Below, piece by piece: positions 13,189-24,939 of a stretch of DNA of 64,000 bases (the first letter of the stretch is position 1; each line of letters starts with the position of its first letter). The notes under the pieces were generated by a model that saw nothing but the letters and a program-made list of their open reading frames with translations, ran no database searches and had not been told where the DNA came from. A program made the translations under genes and the position numbers. The DNA is from Micropterus salmoides. Taxonomy: Eukaryota > Chordata > Actinopteri > Centrarchiformes > Centrarchidae. The DNA is taken from positions 40,757,499-40,821,498 of the forward strand of contig NW_024042261.1 of assembly GCF_014851395.1 (NCBI RefSeq), written 5' to 3'.

Positions 13189-14444
13189 GGAGTTTCCTCC
13201 CCTGGAGTTGGCCTTTTGACATGCAAAAACCAGAGACATCGCCTGATATTTGGTAAGGATCTGCAGAGACTCAATCAGACATGCACGCTTAAGGGATTGT
13301 GTATTCAAAGAGTCTTAGTAACCTCTCTCACCGTAAAGGTGTCACTGGAGACACTTAACAGGACAGCAAAGGGCCTGTCCCACCCCTCTTTCTCCACAGG
13401 TCACCTCCGAACATCAAAAGTACCACCCGTCCGGTCTCAACCTGACTCTTTTTCCCACAGAACGCTGAGCCATAAAACACCACTCCCTTCTCTCTTTAGC
13501 AGATGTGCAAATGTGATAAGCCAGGTATGCAAAAGAGATGACCCAAACAACCCCTGTTTTTCTCAAACCAACAAAGGTTCCATTATAAACTGTGTTTATT
13601 CTGTTTAAATAATATCCTTGCTAAGTGAGTAGTGGTGTTTGCCTCTTAGTTTAGTAGTAATGACCTGTTTGAAAACTAGGAGAACCATAAGAACTAAGTA
13701 TTTTTCAAATGTCGAAATTGTGGAGAGCTATATGTATATTTTCGTTATCCCACTAAAAAGTTAACACTTTTGGGGTAACTTCCCCTAGAGAAACCCACTC
13801 CCCAAATTGATGTCACCACGTCCTAAAGGAGGTAGATAAAAGGCCTCATTGTCTTTTGTCTCACTCTCTTCTAAAAAAAAACTCTACTTTAAAATTTCCT
13901 TCAGACGAGCTGAGAAAGCTACTGCCCTTGAATCCCCAATTTTCTTAGCGGGAGATTTGATTTTGATTTTTGTTTGGAGCTGCCTGGGATGAAACTTTCC
14001 CCAGACTTGTTTAAACATTAAATAGCCTATATTCCCGGGGCCTCGCGAACCTACGGCGAATGTATGTGTCTTATTTGATTTTGTTGTTTTAACACCATCC
14101 GATCGTTCTAAGCAACTTTGGACCCCGAAACTCAGAAGCCCGTTCACTTTTTGCCTTGAATGAACAAAGTTACAGCTCCAACGACAGAGTCTGGAGTGTG
14201 TTCCGCTGAGCTATAGCGACACCAAACAAACTCAGAGTGCAAGCCCGGGCGGACTGCCGTTGCTGTAAGCAACCGATCACTAGTGAATAATTGTATAATT
14301 ATTAACCATACCCAGGGAATCCCGAGACCCTGGGCGAACGGAATCTCGTGTGGTGCCCCTAGTTTCGAGGTATGAATTAATATACCTGGAAATATTCATT
14401 TTCATAACTGTATTAAAATTACACGTTGCTTTAGACCTGCTACA
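13189..14444 (+). other. Possible LTR-like insertion splitting a SINE
   Basis: This 1.25-kb block separates a SINE head from a SINE-body-like piece. It contains a TATA-like AGATAAAAGG near 13835 with a pyrimidine-rich start region after it. Further on is a more CpG-rich part (about 14030-14360) with an inverted repeat CCCAGGG/CCCTGGG at 14309-14333. Those features would fit the promoter, R and U5 parts of an LTR. I could not find convincing TG/CA ends with a matching target duplication or any internal coding sequence, so the call is weak. Confidence 0.25.
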
Positions 14445-14480
14445 GTATGAATGTGTGTGACTGGTGAGTGTGATAATAAT
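14445..14480 (+). repeat. SINE body fragment
   Basis: TATGAATGTGTGTGACTGG followed by TGAGTG matches the internal part of the SINE at 6944-7200. It may be the displaced continuation of the head at 13130. Confidence 0.4.
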
Positions 14481-15705
14481 AGTAATTTCCACTATAGTTT
14501 TGATTTTGTTTTTTGTCGCTACATTCAAAAGAATCCATTTTTAAGGCTGTAGGATAACTATTGAGAGCAAAGGCTCTACAAATTTCAGTAGAAAAGTTTT
14601 TAATGTTAAGATTATTTAAATTTACATGACATTTACATATCATGTAGTGGGCTTATTTAGAACACCCATGCCAGACCTTTGACATATTTTCACAAATTAA
14701 ACAATAATATCATTAGAAATTGGTATATATTGATAATTGAGAGGTCAGACTTTCATTTTAACTAAAATGTTCTCACTTAAATTGGGGCAGTATATATTGA
14801 AAATGTCTGAGAAGCGGATCTGGTGAGCTTTACCCTATTTATACTAATTATTACAACAAAATGTGATTATCACTGGTTTCTCAGTCAAGAAAACTGAAAC
14901 CAAGATCCATTTAATTGTTGTCACTGCTTACAACTGACTTACAACTATTTCCAGTATTTCTGGCACTTTTAACTTCTACTAAAATTTTAATTACTGTCAT
15001 AGTTTACTGTCTCTTACTCTTTAAATAAAACGTTCAATGGCTGTCAGTGGTTACTCATCAACTCATATGTACAGATGTACACATCTCACATGTAGTGGTG
15101 AGCAGATTCAGTTGAAGATTCAATGAAGACAGTGAGATGCATTTGAAACGGTTAGTAAGCAGACCTTGAGTTTTGAGACAAATTACTGTTTCAAGAATGA
15201 ACTTCCGTGCTTAATCACCACTGGTTGTATGTGACCAATGTATGGTAATCACATACATAGTACAACCTTTTATGAATCATTTCAATACTACCTAATATGT
15301 ATGGTGGAACTGAACTTTAAAGCAACATTACATTGATACATTTATCATTACATTTCATTAAGTGTTCATTATTTTCACAGTGGCTATGGTCAGCGAGCAT
15401 ACAACTATTAAAGGTGACACTGGGCCATAAATCATGCAAGGATTGTTCCAATGTTATTATTCAGTTTTTACTGTATTATTAATGATTCGTGTCTGTTCTC
15501 GTTTTGTTGAGGCAGAGGTGAGGCAGTGTCAAAAGAAAGCTTGGATTTCTTGTTCCTGCAACATGAGATGTCTATCCCTGTGGAAGACATCAAGGCAGGC
15601 CTGTCACCTGCACAACTAGAGAATCACCTTTTTTGTCTATCGGATCCACAAAGAAGACAGCAGTGACACACTGCAGGACCACACCTCTCTCTCTCTTCTC
15701 ACATT
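14481..15705. other. No gene seen
   Basis: AT-rich sequence with many short tetranucleotide words. It becomes CT-rich just before the gap (CACCTCTCTCTCTCTTCTCA at 15681-15700), which suggests that the gap begins inside low-complexity DNA. Confidence 0.5.
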
Positions 15706-16205
15706 NNNNNNNNNNNNNNNNNNNNNNNNNNNNNNNNNNNNNNNNNNNNNNNNNNNNNNNNNNNNNNNNNNNNNNNNNNNNNNNNNNNNNNNNNNNNNNN
15801 NNNNNNNNNNNNNNNNNNNNNNNNNNNNNNNNNNNNNNNNNNNNNNNNNNNNNNNNNNNNNNNNNNNNNNNNNNNNNNNNNNNNNNNNNNNNNNNNNNNN
15901 NNNNNNNNNNNNNNNNNNNNNNNNNNNNNNNNNNNNNNNNNNNNNNNNNNNNNNNNNNNNNNNNNNNNNNNNNNNNNNNNNNNNNNNNNNNNNNNNNNNN
16001 NNNNNNNNNNNNNNNNNNNNNNNNNNNNNNNNNNNNNNNNNNNNNNNNNNNNNNNNNNNNNNNNNNNNNNNNNNNNNNNNNNNNNNNNNNNNNNNNNNNN
16101 NNNNNNNNNNNNNNNNNNNNNNNNNNNNNNNNNNNNNNNNNNNNNNNNNNNNNNNNNNNNNNNNNNNNNNNNNNNNNNNNNNNNNNNNNNNNNNNNNNNN
16201 NNNNN
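15706..16205. other. Assembly gap, 500 N
   Basis: Exactly 500 undetermined bases, the same length as the other two gaps, so the size is a placeholder. The right edge opens inside a 21-bp tandem array, and the gap probably hides more of it. Confidence 0.97.
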
Positions 16206-16590
16206 CTATCTCTCTGTCATATATCTCTATCTCTCTGTCATATATCTCTATCTCTCTGTCATATATCTCTATCTCTCTGTCATATATCTCTATCTCTCTG
16301 TCATATATCTCTATCTCTCTGTCATATATCTCTATCTCTCTGTCATATATCTCTATCTCTCTGTCATATATCTCTATCTCTCTGTCATATATCTCTATCT
16401 CTCTGTCATATATCTCTATCTCTCTGTCATATATCTCTATCTCTCTGTCATATATCTCTATCTCTCTGTCATATATCTCTATCTCTCTGTCATATATCTC
16501 TATCTCTCTGTCATATATCTCTATCTCTCTGTCATATATCTCTATCTCTCTGTCATATATCTCTATCTCTCTGTCATATATCTCTATCTC
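16206..16590. repeat. 21-bp minisatellite, about 18 copies
   Basis: The unit CTATCTCTCTGTCATATATCT repeats with essentially no divergence for about 18 copies up to the first CTATCTCTCTATCTC variant. Because 21 is a multiple of 3, all frames stay open and give artificial heptapeptide-repeat proteins on both strands. The array is followed by a CTATCT/AGATAG palindromic stretch at about 16586-16620 that could form a hairpin. The left end is lost in the gap. Confidence 0.95.
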
Positions 16591-16813
16591 TCTATCTCTA
16601 TATAGATAGATAGATAGAGAGGGAGAGAGAGATGGGGGCGTACCAAAAGGCACTTGAAAATCAAAACATACATGATTTAACTCATTTATTTCTAACTGAA
16701 ACATTTCCCCAGAATAATTCTGGTGTAAATTCTGCTGTGGACAAAATCAATTCAATATTTCATCATTTGGCTTTATCGTCTAATTTGAAAGTCTCCAAAC
16801 CAAAACCACAACA

Positions 16814-17263
16814 ATGAACAGTTATAAATGGTTTGACACTGAATTTAAAAACCTAAGGAAAACTTTAAGGAAATTATCAAATGAAAAGCATAGGGACCCA
16901 GATAACCACAACATACACTGTCAATATGAGGCCACTCTGAAACAATACAAATACACCCTAAAAACTAAAAGAACAACACAGCAAGAACCAGCTCTGTGAA
17001 ATTGAGGAATCCTTAGAGTCCAACCAGTTCTGGGAGAATGGAACAACGTAAACAAAACCCAGCAGGATGAACTGGTGATCCAAGATGGAAATACTTGGAT
17101 TAATCACTTTAGTGAATTATACAGTAATATTACAAAAAATGATCAGTACAAGATATTCACAAAATGGAAAACTCTGGAGGTGGTGATTAAAAACAACCAA
17201 AACCCTCTAGATTACCCTGTAACAGAACAAGAATTAACAGAAGTCATCCAGTCCAGACCATAA
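16814..17263 (+). pseudogene. LINE ORF2 remnant: linker before the RT domain
   Basis: Two open segments, 16814-16999 and 17075-17263, are separated by a frame change and a stop. They read as the lysine-rich linker usual between endonuclease and RT (WFDTEFKNLRKTLRK, then QDGNTWINHFSELYSNI and ELTEVIQSRP). Similar strings precede the RT in fish LINEs. No catalytic residues are expected here. The remnant ends abruptly at about 17260, where the first RT motifs should follow but are missing. Confidence 0.65.
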
Positions 17264-17299
17264 AATCAGATTGGCTATACTACTAAACGATTCAATACT

Positions 17300-17700
17300 A
17301 TTCTATTTACCCTCCAGACTAATTGATCAAGAATTAAACATTAAGAAAAGAAAGGTATATGCCTGTTTTGTTGACTTCCAAAAAGCCTTTGATTCCATCT
17401 GGCACAAGGGCCTTTTCTACTTGAAAGTGGCATTGGAGGAAAAACATATGATTTGATTAAGAACATGTATACAAAAAGTCAATGTGCCATAAAGATTGGA
17501 AATAAACAGCGTTTTTCTCCCAGGGCCAGGGAGTGAGGCAGTGATGCAATCTCAGTCCAATTCTCTTCAATCTATATATCAATGAATTAGCAACCAATTA
17601 GAGAGTTCCAAGGCACCTGGCCTCATCCTGAACGACACAGAGATCAGAGGTCTGCTGTATGCAGATGACTTAGTGTTGCTTTCACCTACTAAAGAAGATT
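17300..17700 (+). pseudogene. LINE reverse transcriptase remnant (palm)
   Basis: Frame pieces encode YACFVDFQKAFDSIWHKGLF (motif A region with the first catalytic Asp, about 17360-17418), then an IKNMYTKSQCAIKIGNKQ-like stretch, and LLYADDLVLLSPT with the catalytic YADD at 17658-17669. A reverse transcriptase would use these aspartates for target-primed reverse transcription. About 100 or more residues of the fingers region are absent between the linker remnant and motif A. A frame shift near 17430-17450 and another near 17520 separate motif A from YADD, so the enzyme cannot be made. Confidence 0.8.
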
Positions 17701-17746
17701 CTGTCAGACCTGGGCCCTGACCGTAAACACAGCAAAGACTAACATA

Positions 17747-18064
17747 ATGATCTTTCAGAAACAATACAGAAATCACGTTGCACACAATTTCTATTTAGAC
17801 ACCACTAAATTACAACATACAAAAAACTACACTTACCTTGGCCTCAACATTACATACACAGGGAACTTCAACATGGCTGTGAAAGATCTGAGGGACAAAG
17901 CAAGGAGAGCTTTCTATGCAATAAAAAGAAACATTAAAATCTATATTCCAATTGAAATCTGGCTTAAAATTTTCCAATTTGTATTAGAACCAATAATTCT
18001 ATATGGTAGTGAAATTTGGGGTCCAAAACTTAATGAATTTGACAAATGGGACAAAACATCATAG
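17747..18064 (+). pseudogene. LINE ORF2 remnant: RT thumb and connector
   Basis: A 105-codon open stretch continues after the palm. It has KLQHTKNYTYLGLNITYTG (the YLG motif typical of the LINE RT end), DLRDKARRAFYAIKRNI, and PIILYGSEIWGPKLNEFDK, a motif common to the RT-to-C-terminal connector of fish LINEs. It stops at TSX near 18062, and the downstream part continues in another frame at 18115-18339 (EKSPLSQLVLRLSAV). It is part of the element at 16632-19050 and is not a host gene. Confidence 0.8.
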
Positions 18065-19093
18065 AATATTTCCATACCGAGTTCTGCAGGTGCAGAGAAA
18101 ACACCAAATAACCTGTGCAGAGCAGAGCTCTGCCAATACCCCCTCTTACTAAAAATACAGAAAAGATAAATTCAATTTTACAATCAGTTAACCCCCAGAC
18201 ATACCATCACAAAGCCCTAACATACCAGGAGCTGAAACCAGAGAAGAGTCCCCTCAGCCAGCTGGTCCTGAGGCTCTCTGCAGTAACAAGTCCCCAACAG
18301 CCTCAGGACACCACCACCAACTCAAGCAGACCAAACTAAATTATCAACAAGCAGAAAGAAAAATATATTGAATACTGGAAAGAAACAACCAAAACACAAA
18401 GTAAATTCCAATGTTAGCTGACCCTAAAAAGAGATTCACACTGGAAAATTATCTCAGCACAATAAAATATTCTAAACTAAGAAAAATGTTGACAACATAC
18501 CTGACTGAGTGAACACAGCCTGGCCATAGAAAAGGGTCGTCACAGACAGAGCTGGTTACCACAACAGGAGAGACTCTGCTCCCAGTGTGACACAGGACAG
18601 GTAGAGGACAGGGCTGCACTTTCTAACCTCATGCCTAAATATAAAACACTAAGACAAAGACGAATTCATATCAGACACACAGAAACTCCCCTATTTACTG
18701 GGAGAAATGGCCAAATGTGAAATTGCTGCCAAATATCATGCCATGAACTGAGGACAACCAGTGGAAACTCAGAGTGATAAATAATTGTACAAATTTTCAA
18801 ATTATTTTTATTGTTTGATATTTTAGTAATTGTTTTTACATTTGATACTGATTTCTTTACTTATTTTTTTAAATCACATTTTAGTTATTTTTAGTTTATT
18901 TTATAATTTTAACACACTTAAATTACTTTATGCTTTAATCACTTGTTTAATGAAATGTATGATTGTTCTTATGTAATTTGTATGATGTTTTGGCAATATT
19001 GTTTGTTACACATTAATGCCAATAAAGCTGAATTGTATTTTGAGAGAGAGTGTTAAAAAAAAAAAGAAATCACACGGTTTTATCATTCATCTC

Positions 19094-20147
19094 CTTTCTA
19101 GAGGTGTCACTTCCGGCTACCATCTTTATTTGGCGTGACAGCTAGCAATCTCCTTTATTTTTATATTGTTGTACCAACCTGTCTTCATATTAGTGCAGAA
19201 GTAATGTTAGCAAGTGTAAAAGCCATGATTAAGCTAAGTTTACCTTAGTTAAGTGAGAGGCACAGAGTGCAGGGGTTAGTAGTCACCCATCAACAAAATG
19301 CCCCCCCCTTTTCAAAGTACAGAGGAAAGCAATAAGAAATACAGGCAGAAATTACAGCAATTATTAGAATGATAGAGAAACCCACCTGGCTGAACTAAAA
19401 GTGACTGAGAGCAAGGACTGATTTGGAATTCTGTCAGAGAAACATTAAGTTGCAAATTGGATTAAGGACAACCCTGGCACTGTCAATCTAGTTGATGTTA
19501 AAAGAAATGGATTGTTGTTGGATGCGTGTCACAGACAAATTAGATGAAGGCATGGGGAAATAATTGTGTTAGATGTTACCAAGTGTCATGTTTCCCCACT
19601 TACTAGAAGAGTTCCAGTAAATGACGGTGTGGATGTACCATATATGGTCAATGTAAGATATTTAAGGATTGTATCAGTTGACTGTTAGAATATTCAGGAT
19701 GATATGCAACAAGAATTGTTGCATTTTGAATCATAAGTCCTGACAAAGTATTCTTAGATCAGTTACCCAGTAATAGCTTTTGTTCCCAAACCCATTCAGA
19801 GCAGCCATTGTTGGAAATTTATAAGTGTAATGAAACATGGCACGTTATGAGGATTAGGTCCAAGAAAAGGATAAGGCACAAGTAAGCAACTAGAAGAGGA
19901 ATGATTCCAGTGGTAGGGGAGAACAAATCAGGTAGGAAGCATGATGAATATTGTTTGTAGGGACAAGGTTAAGCTCTTAGTATTTCTGGCCATGGTGGTT
20001 GCCTGTGCCACAGAGGCAGAAAGGAAAGCTGAGGGAATAGATTTAGTTGTCGATGCCACGACAAAGTTTTTGGATTTCTGGGAATTCCTGTATAGAAAGT
20101 GCAAGCAGGGGTTGTTGAGGCATTCAGGCCCTCAGTTCATAGAGTGA
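19094..20147 (+). pseudogene. Degenerate LINE ORF1-like (gag-like) fragment
   Basis: Across stops and frame changes the plus strand has pieces reminiscent of the nucleic-acid-binding ORF1 of fish I-like LINEs: a segment near 19500-19640, a remnant of the FVPKP motif that precedes the zinc knuckles (about 19782-19797), then an open stretch from 19941 with KLLVFLAMVVACATEAERKA, which resembles the region after the knuckles. The knuckle cysteines are mostly lost. Upstream, CACTTCCGGCTACCATCTTT at 19109-19128 contains ETS- and YY1-like motifs, as LINE promoters often do. It lies downstream of the ORF2 at 16632-19050, the wrong order for one element, so it is probably a separate insertion. The assignment rests on recalled similarity. 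Confidence 0.4.
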
Positions 20148-20305
20148 GTAGGTTTATTTGAATGGGATGTGGGCGGAGAATCAAAATTGGATAGGAAAGT
20201 ATTTTTAATGCAAATCACCCCTAAAAGATGAATGCAAAACACAACACCTGTTGCTAGCCAAAAGCAGGATGAACTTTGGAGGCACAGAAGTTTGGACCAG
20301 CTACC

Positions 20306-21416
20306 TGTAATAGGACAAAGAACCCCCCCCCCCATGCAACAGCTGCATAGTTTGTTCATCCCTGAGACACATAGGAACGTTACTGACGAGGCAGAGACAC
20401 GTTTCAAAATATACCAAAGTGTATTTATTTTTAACTGGGACTGCTGAAAGGAAACATGAAACAGAATTAACTATGGTAAAATGGTCTAAAATAATTTACA
20501 TTAGTTAAAACAGCCTTAATATAAATTCAAATAAAGAAACTTAATATAAATCCAGCTCCCCAAAATAACTAAACTACACCAAGCAGAGGTCACTTGTGGA
20601 GGGGCAGACTATGCCGAGTGTTCAGGAGTGCTGCACTACAAACCTCACAGCATTACTCACAGGAGAGGGGTGCAGTCTATATTGTGTGCCCATGCAATTA
20701 CTTAAATGCAGAAGAGTGAAGGGACCTTGCCACGGTTACCTAGCCTCCCAACAGGCACCCTGCTCAAAATATAAACTAATACAAAAAGAATTAGAAACAA
20801 AAACATAGTAACCCAGTTGGCTGGACAAAAGGCAAACTATCACAAAACCCCACAATATACACAACTAAAGCAAGTCAATATAAACTAAGTTAACAAATTA
20901 CAGACATGATAACTAAATGTTGAGAAAGTAGAACTAAACCAGACATTAAACTAGAGCAAAAAACTAACCAAAAGGGGCAAGACAGTAGTGGTCTAAAACA
21001 AGGAAGATCCTGGAAAAGTGAAGGAGACAGTTAGCTAGGTTCAGCCTTACTGTTAATACATTTCAAACCATGAGTCTACTCACCACCTCTGACATGGGAC
21101 ATGAAAATATAACGATCAACCGTCACAGGGCAGGAGAAAAAGGAGGTTCCTAACAGTGCCAAACAGCAGGTAAGCCACATGATCAACTGTTGAGGAGAAA
21201 AAGATGTGCATGAAAGTAGTCCTGTCACATACCTGAGCAACAAACACCAACCACAGCAGGGACAGATCACAAAGCAGAGAGAGCACAAGGCAACACAGTT
21301 GTCTTATATAGCCTAAGCCTGACAAGGAGGTTGGCCTGGGGAGGAGTTAAGTCAAGGCTGCATTCAGCACCACCACACATTAACCTGCACTTGGGGAAGC
21401 GTTCCCCACCACACTT
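20306..21416 (-). other. LTR-like block with its own promoter and poly(A) signal
   Basis: Read on the minus strand, the block starts TGTGGTGGGGAACGC and ends CCTATTACA, giving the TG...CA ends of an LTR. Within it, in order, are a CTCCTCCCC box, a TATA box (CTATATAAGAC, plus 21302-21311), a CAG|GTATGTGAC donor (plus about 21231), a CTCCTCAACAG acceptor (plus about 21187), and an AATAAA signal (plus 20424-20429). This would fit a solo LTR of about 1.1 kb or the leader of a retroelement. Against this, I see no target duplication and no primer-binding site, and the implied 46-bp intron is too short to be normal. A host promoter with a non-coding first exon is an alternative. Confidence 0.3.
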
Positions 21417-24400
21417 GTACTATAGAGAATACAAGAAGAAAAACGAGACACTGAAGAGTGTGCTAGCTATATGATGAGATGTACTGAAGCCCTCTCAGAT
21501 CCTCCTGACCCCCTTTGGTAATATCTGTGAAGAATTCAGAGAGTAGAGTAAGTAATTCTTTTGAAATTATGTCTGGCACTGCTGTGCTACACTGAACATT
21601 AGCTTTGCAGTATGCTCTTTTTACTCTCTTGTTGATTATTAAGTGTAACGTGTGTGTGTGGCATATGTAGCCACTTGGTTTGGTTTGCTGATCATCATAG
21701 TTGTGGTTATTGATTGTTCAGCACAGTCACATTATGGATTGGGTTCACTTTGTCTTGGTTAAATTTTTGAATTTAGTTTCAGTTGTTGATAGGCTACATC
21801 TACCTTACACTTTGTTTGTTATGCTGTTTTAGCATACAGGTTCTGTGTGTTTAGCTTTTGTTCACAGTATAAAATATGATCAGCAAATGTGAAAAATCAA
21901 ATCAAATTCAAACTGCTCTGGAATCCATAATACAAGGTTATGTTATAAAAAAAGTACCTCTCATTTTTAAAATCTTTGTGGTGACATACAGCAGACATGA
22001 CTGGCTAAAAAAGTACTACAAAATGTTTTATACATCAGCAGTTTTTTTTTGGTAAATTGTCTGTATTAACTCTTCACTGCCTGTGGTAGCTTTGTGCATT
22101 GCTATTATATCAAAGTAGGCACTATTCTGTGAGGCACCAAACCATGAGTGACACATGTTGGGGAGTGAGCTTGACAAACTGCAGTGGAGAAGGGAAGGTC
22201 TAACAATGCACTTTCTGCCTCTAAGCTCAACGTTGCACAGTAGCTTTAACCATATTGCAGCCTAATAGCTGACATGTCTAACTTGTCAAGTTATTTTTCT
22301 TTCAGTGATTTATGTATTTGTGTATGACACATGTCACTCAGTAGCATGGGTAGTTTTTTACACTGTGTTCCAATTAATATCTTTCTCACTCAATGAAACC
22401 TGGGAACAACATCCCAGCATGCTGAGTAAACTGATTTGCCGACTCAACTACTTTCAGTTTCAATAAAGTGAAAAGGGCTACAGTCACACAGGCACAGTAT
22501 GGCTCAGTACACTTTATAGACGTACAGCAGATGGTCCTATCGTGACAGTGCCATTAGATTTTCATTTCAGGTTTTCTCACCTCTTCTTTTACTCTGAAAT
22601 GGCTCAATTATGTTTACAAAATACAATGACACAGCAGAACGCTTTAGCCACCCCAAACAGATTTCTTGTCTAAATTTAATAACATGAATATGTAGATCAG
22701 TGTATTTCCAATTAATTTCATTAACTGGGCATAGCAGGTGTGAAATAGTCTCTAATTATGTCTATAATGAAAACCAGCAGGAATCTGGCATTGTGTCTGA
22801 AATCACTCATTTCACTGTTCCAAACACTCTTTCGTTTATAGTGAGCAGTAATTTGAGATTTGGGACACTAATGAATCATCATAATTTTGCATTGTCAGAC
22901 AAGTGTATTGTCCACATGACTGATTTTCACATCTATCCTAGGTGAAGCTTTGCATTGTTTAGCACTGCATGTCTGTATTGCATCACACTTCCATGCAAAA
23001 AAGGTGCAAAGTAATAGCTCTGAACATATATGTTATAACTTGAAATAAACATAAAAAAAACATATTGTTGCAGACTGAGAACAAAAACGAACAGCTTAAT
23101 ATTTGATACATCACTTTGAACTATCAACTAGAATATTTGACTAAACTAGTCTAATAGAGTAAATGGAAAACAACACAGAGCCCAGACAAAACAAATGACA
23201 TAACAGGGAGTATTGGATGAAACTGGCCACATGAAGACTGCAGCATAATATTCTGGACAGAAACTGCAGAATGCAATAAAAAGTTGAAAGGCTGTTAAAA
23301 TAAAAAAAGTTTCTCCGTTACACTGAACTGTGAAGACAGACAGTTTCATAAAAGTGAGCTCTGTGGGAGAAAGGGTTAGCATCAGTTTTTGTTAATTGTG
23401 TTGTTAACCTTAGAGTACATGCAGGCTTGAAGGGGTGCAACATAATTTATTGTATCAGCCCAGGCAAAGCCATACTGTCATTTATATGTATAGAGTATTT
23501 GAATTCTGTGCTATATTTAATTGGAAGCTGGTGTAGAGTCAATAGGACTCTAGGATTCTAGTCAGAGTCTGTCAGGCATATTTTAACCAAATTGTACCCT
23601 TGATTGATTCACTGGCACCAGCGAATATGGCAATAAATTCTGAATGTTTGGAGTTTTCGAGGAGTTGCTGTAGAAATAATTTGTTTCCAGTTACATTTAA
23701 CATGTGTAGTGAAGGGTCAGGTCAGCAGCCAGGATACCATTTGGACAGAAAAAGGACAGCAATGTAGCTATTTAGTTAACAAAAAACAGAATTCTATTCT
23801 AACCTGCATTACAAAATACCAAAGTAGGTAATGTAAATCTTTGTGTCTGTAGCACTAATTGAGTTTTTCAAAGGAATAGGGTTCAGCGTAGACTAGACCA
23901 ATGCTGCATAATGGCTTGTTTTTTCCGTTTCGAAAACTGAATTTTAGGAAAGAATAAACAACACACAACCTAATAACCCTAACCCTAATGGGATGTTGTC
24001 TTTGTTATTTAAAACCAGTTTTCTATATTAGATTGCACTCTACTTTGCACATATTGGAAAATGGGCCATAGTTGCAATGCAGCAATTTGTGGTTCCTTGG
24101 CATAAAAACATTTTGGGAGCTGCACTAATGTGGTAAATTGTACAGTGCCCATGCAGAGTAGGCATGGCAAAGCAAAGAAAGGCAGATTTGATAACATTAT
24201 GGCTTGGCATGATGACATGTCTGGCACACTGCTACTCCAATCCAGCTGCCAATTTCTTGCTCCTGTGGTCAGGCAGGAACAGTGACAACAAATGTTCTTG
24301 GTTCAAAGGATGTGCTATTGTGGTTTACCTATTCAGGTGAACAAATAATAGAATTGTGCAAGTATGTAGGCTATTGTGGATTTTAGTAGTTGTGATATAG

Positions 24401-24720
24401 AATGGCTATCACAACTCTGATTTTTCCTGCTGCAGCTTTATGGGTTTCTTAATGATTAAGGGCTAAAGGGTTAAAAGGATCAATATGTGAATATTTTCCC
24501 TTAGCACAATGAGACAGCACAATGTGCTTTATGTTTCTGTGTGTGCTTAAGATTGTATGCTGTAAGACTAGGTGGAACTGAGAGACAAATGTAACAAATC
24601 TATCTCATCGCACTGACTTCCACGTAAGTCAGACTATCATCTGGCTCATGAGCAAACTACAAGCTACCGTATAGCATTTAAACACTATACATCTAGACCC
24701 TTACAAGCTACGTTACATTA
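21417..24720. other. No gene seen
   Basis: AT-rich sequence without recognisable coding or repeat ends. A short telomere-like motif (CCCTAACCCTAA, about 23978-23990) occurs but is only two units long. Confidence 0.5.
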
Positions 24721-24905
24721 CATTTATTCATTAGCTGACGCTTTTCATAAAAGTGCAATTTATACTTCTTCGTCAAATCGATGGCATAGCCTCTGCGTAG
24801 CCCCCTACCTTACGGCGTCACCTACGACGTAGCCTGACGTGCGCCTCCTCAAAAATGTAACTACACGTCGAGGCGACGCGGACCATAAGCACTGTGACTG
24901 GTCGG
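24721..24905. mobile_element. CpG-rich DNA transposon fragment
   Basis: The segment opens with an ATTCATTAGCTGACGCTTTT motif that I recall from dispersed fish repeats. It continues with a run of CGTAG/CTACG/CGTCG words (24770-24880) that can pair with each other, a pattern I associate with the ends of Harbinger/ISL2EU-like fish elements. It is far more CpG-rich than its surroundings and directly abuts the truncated end of the BEL/Pao integrase. No clean ends or target duplication could be drawn. Confidence 0.4.
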
Positions 24906-24939
24906 CTGGGTAGCGTCGCAATGCCTCCAAGCTCAAGTT

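Larger units (their letters stand above)
16632..19050 (+). mobile_element. Decayed non-LTR retrotransposon (LINE), 5' truncated
   Basis: The block keeps the order of a LINE ORF2: a linker upstream of the reverse transcriptase, RT palm motifs, a thumb/connector region, a C-terminal part with a cysteine pair (frame reading CSQCDTGQ near 18570-18595), an AT-rich 3' UTR, and the terminal motif CCAATAAAGCTGAATTG at 19018-19034. No endonuclease domain is recognisable upstream, so the copy is 5' truncated at or within the minisatellite. Several frameshifts, stops and an internal RT deletion make it dead. By its protein style I suspect an I/Nimb-like clade, but that is from memory. No clear target duplication was found. 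Confidence 0.8.

Noticed and set aside
13216..13608. 130-codon open frame
   Set aside because: It has no similarity that I recognise and lies within a block suspected to be an LTR-like insertion.
16206..16590. CRISPR-like direct repeats
   Set aside because: The units are contiguous with no spacers, and the context is a vertebrate genome. It is a minisatellite.
15633..16704. Long open frames of more than 320 codons on both strands
   Set aside because: They consist of 500 N plus a 21-bp minisatellite that is open in every frame. Neither is evidence of coding.
23978..23990. Interstitial telomere sequence
   Set aside because: Only two CCCTAA units occur, which is expected by chance in AT-rich DNA of this length.
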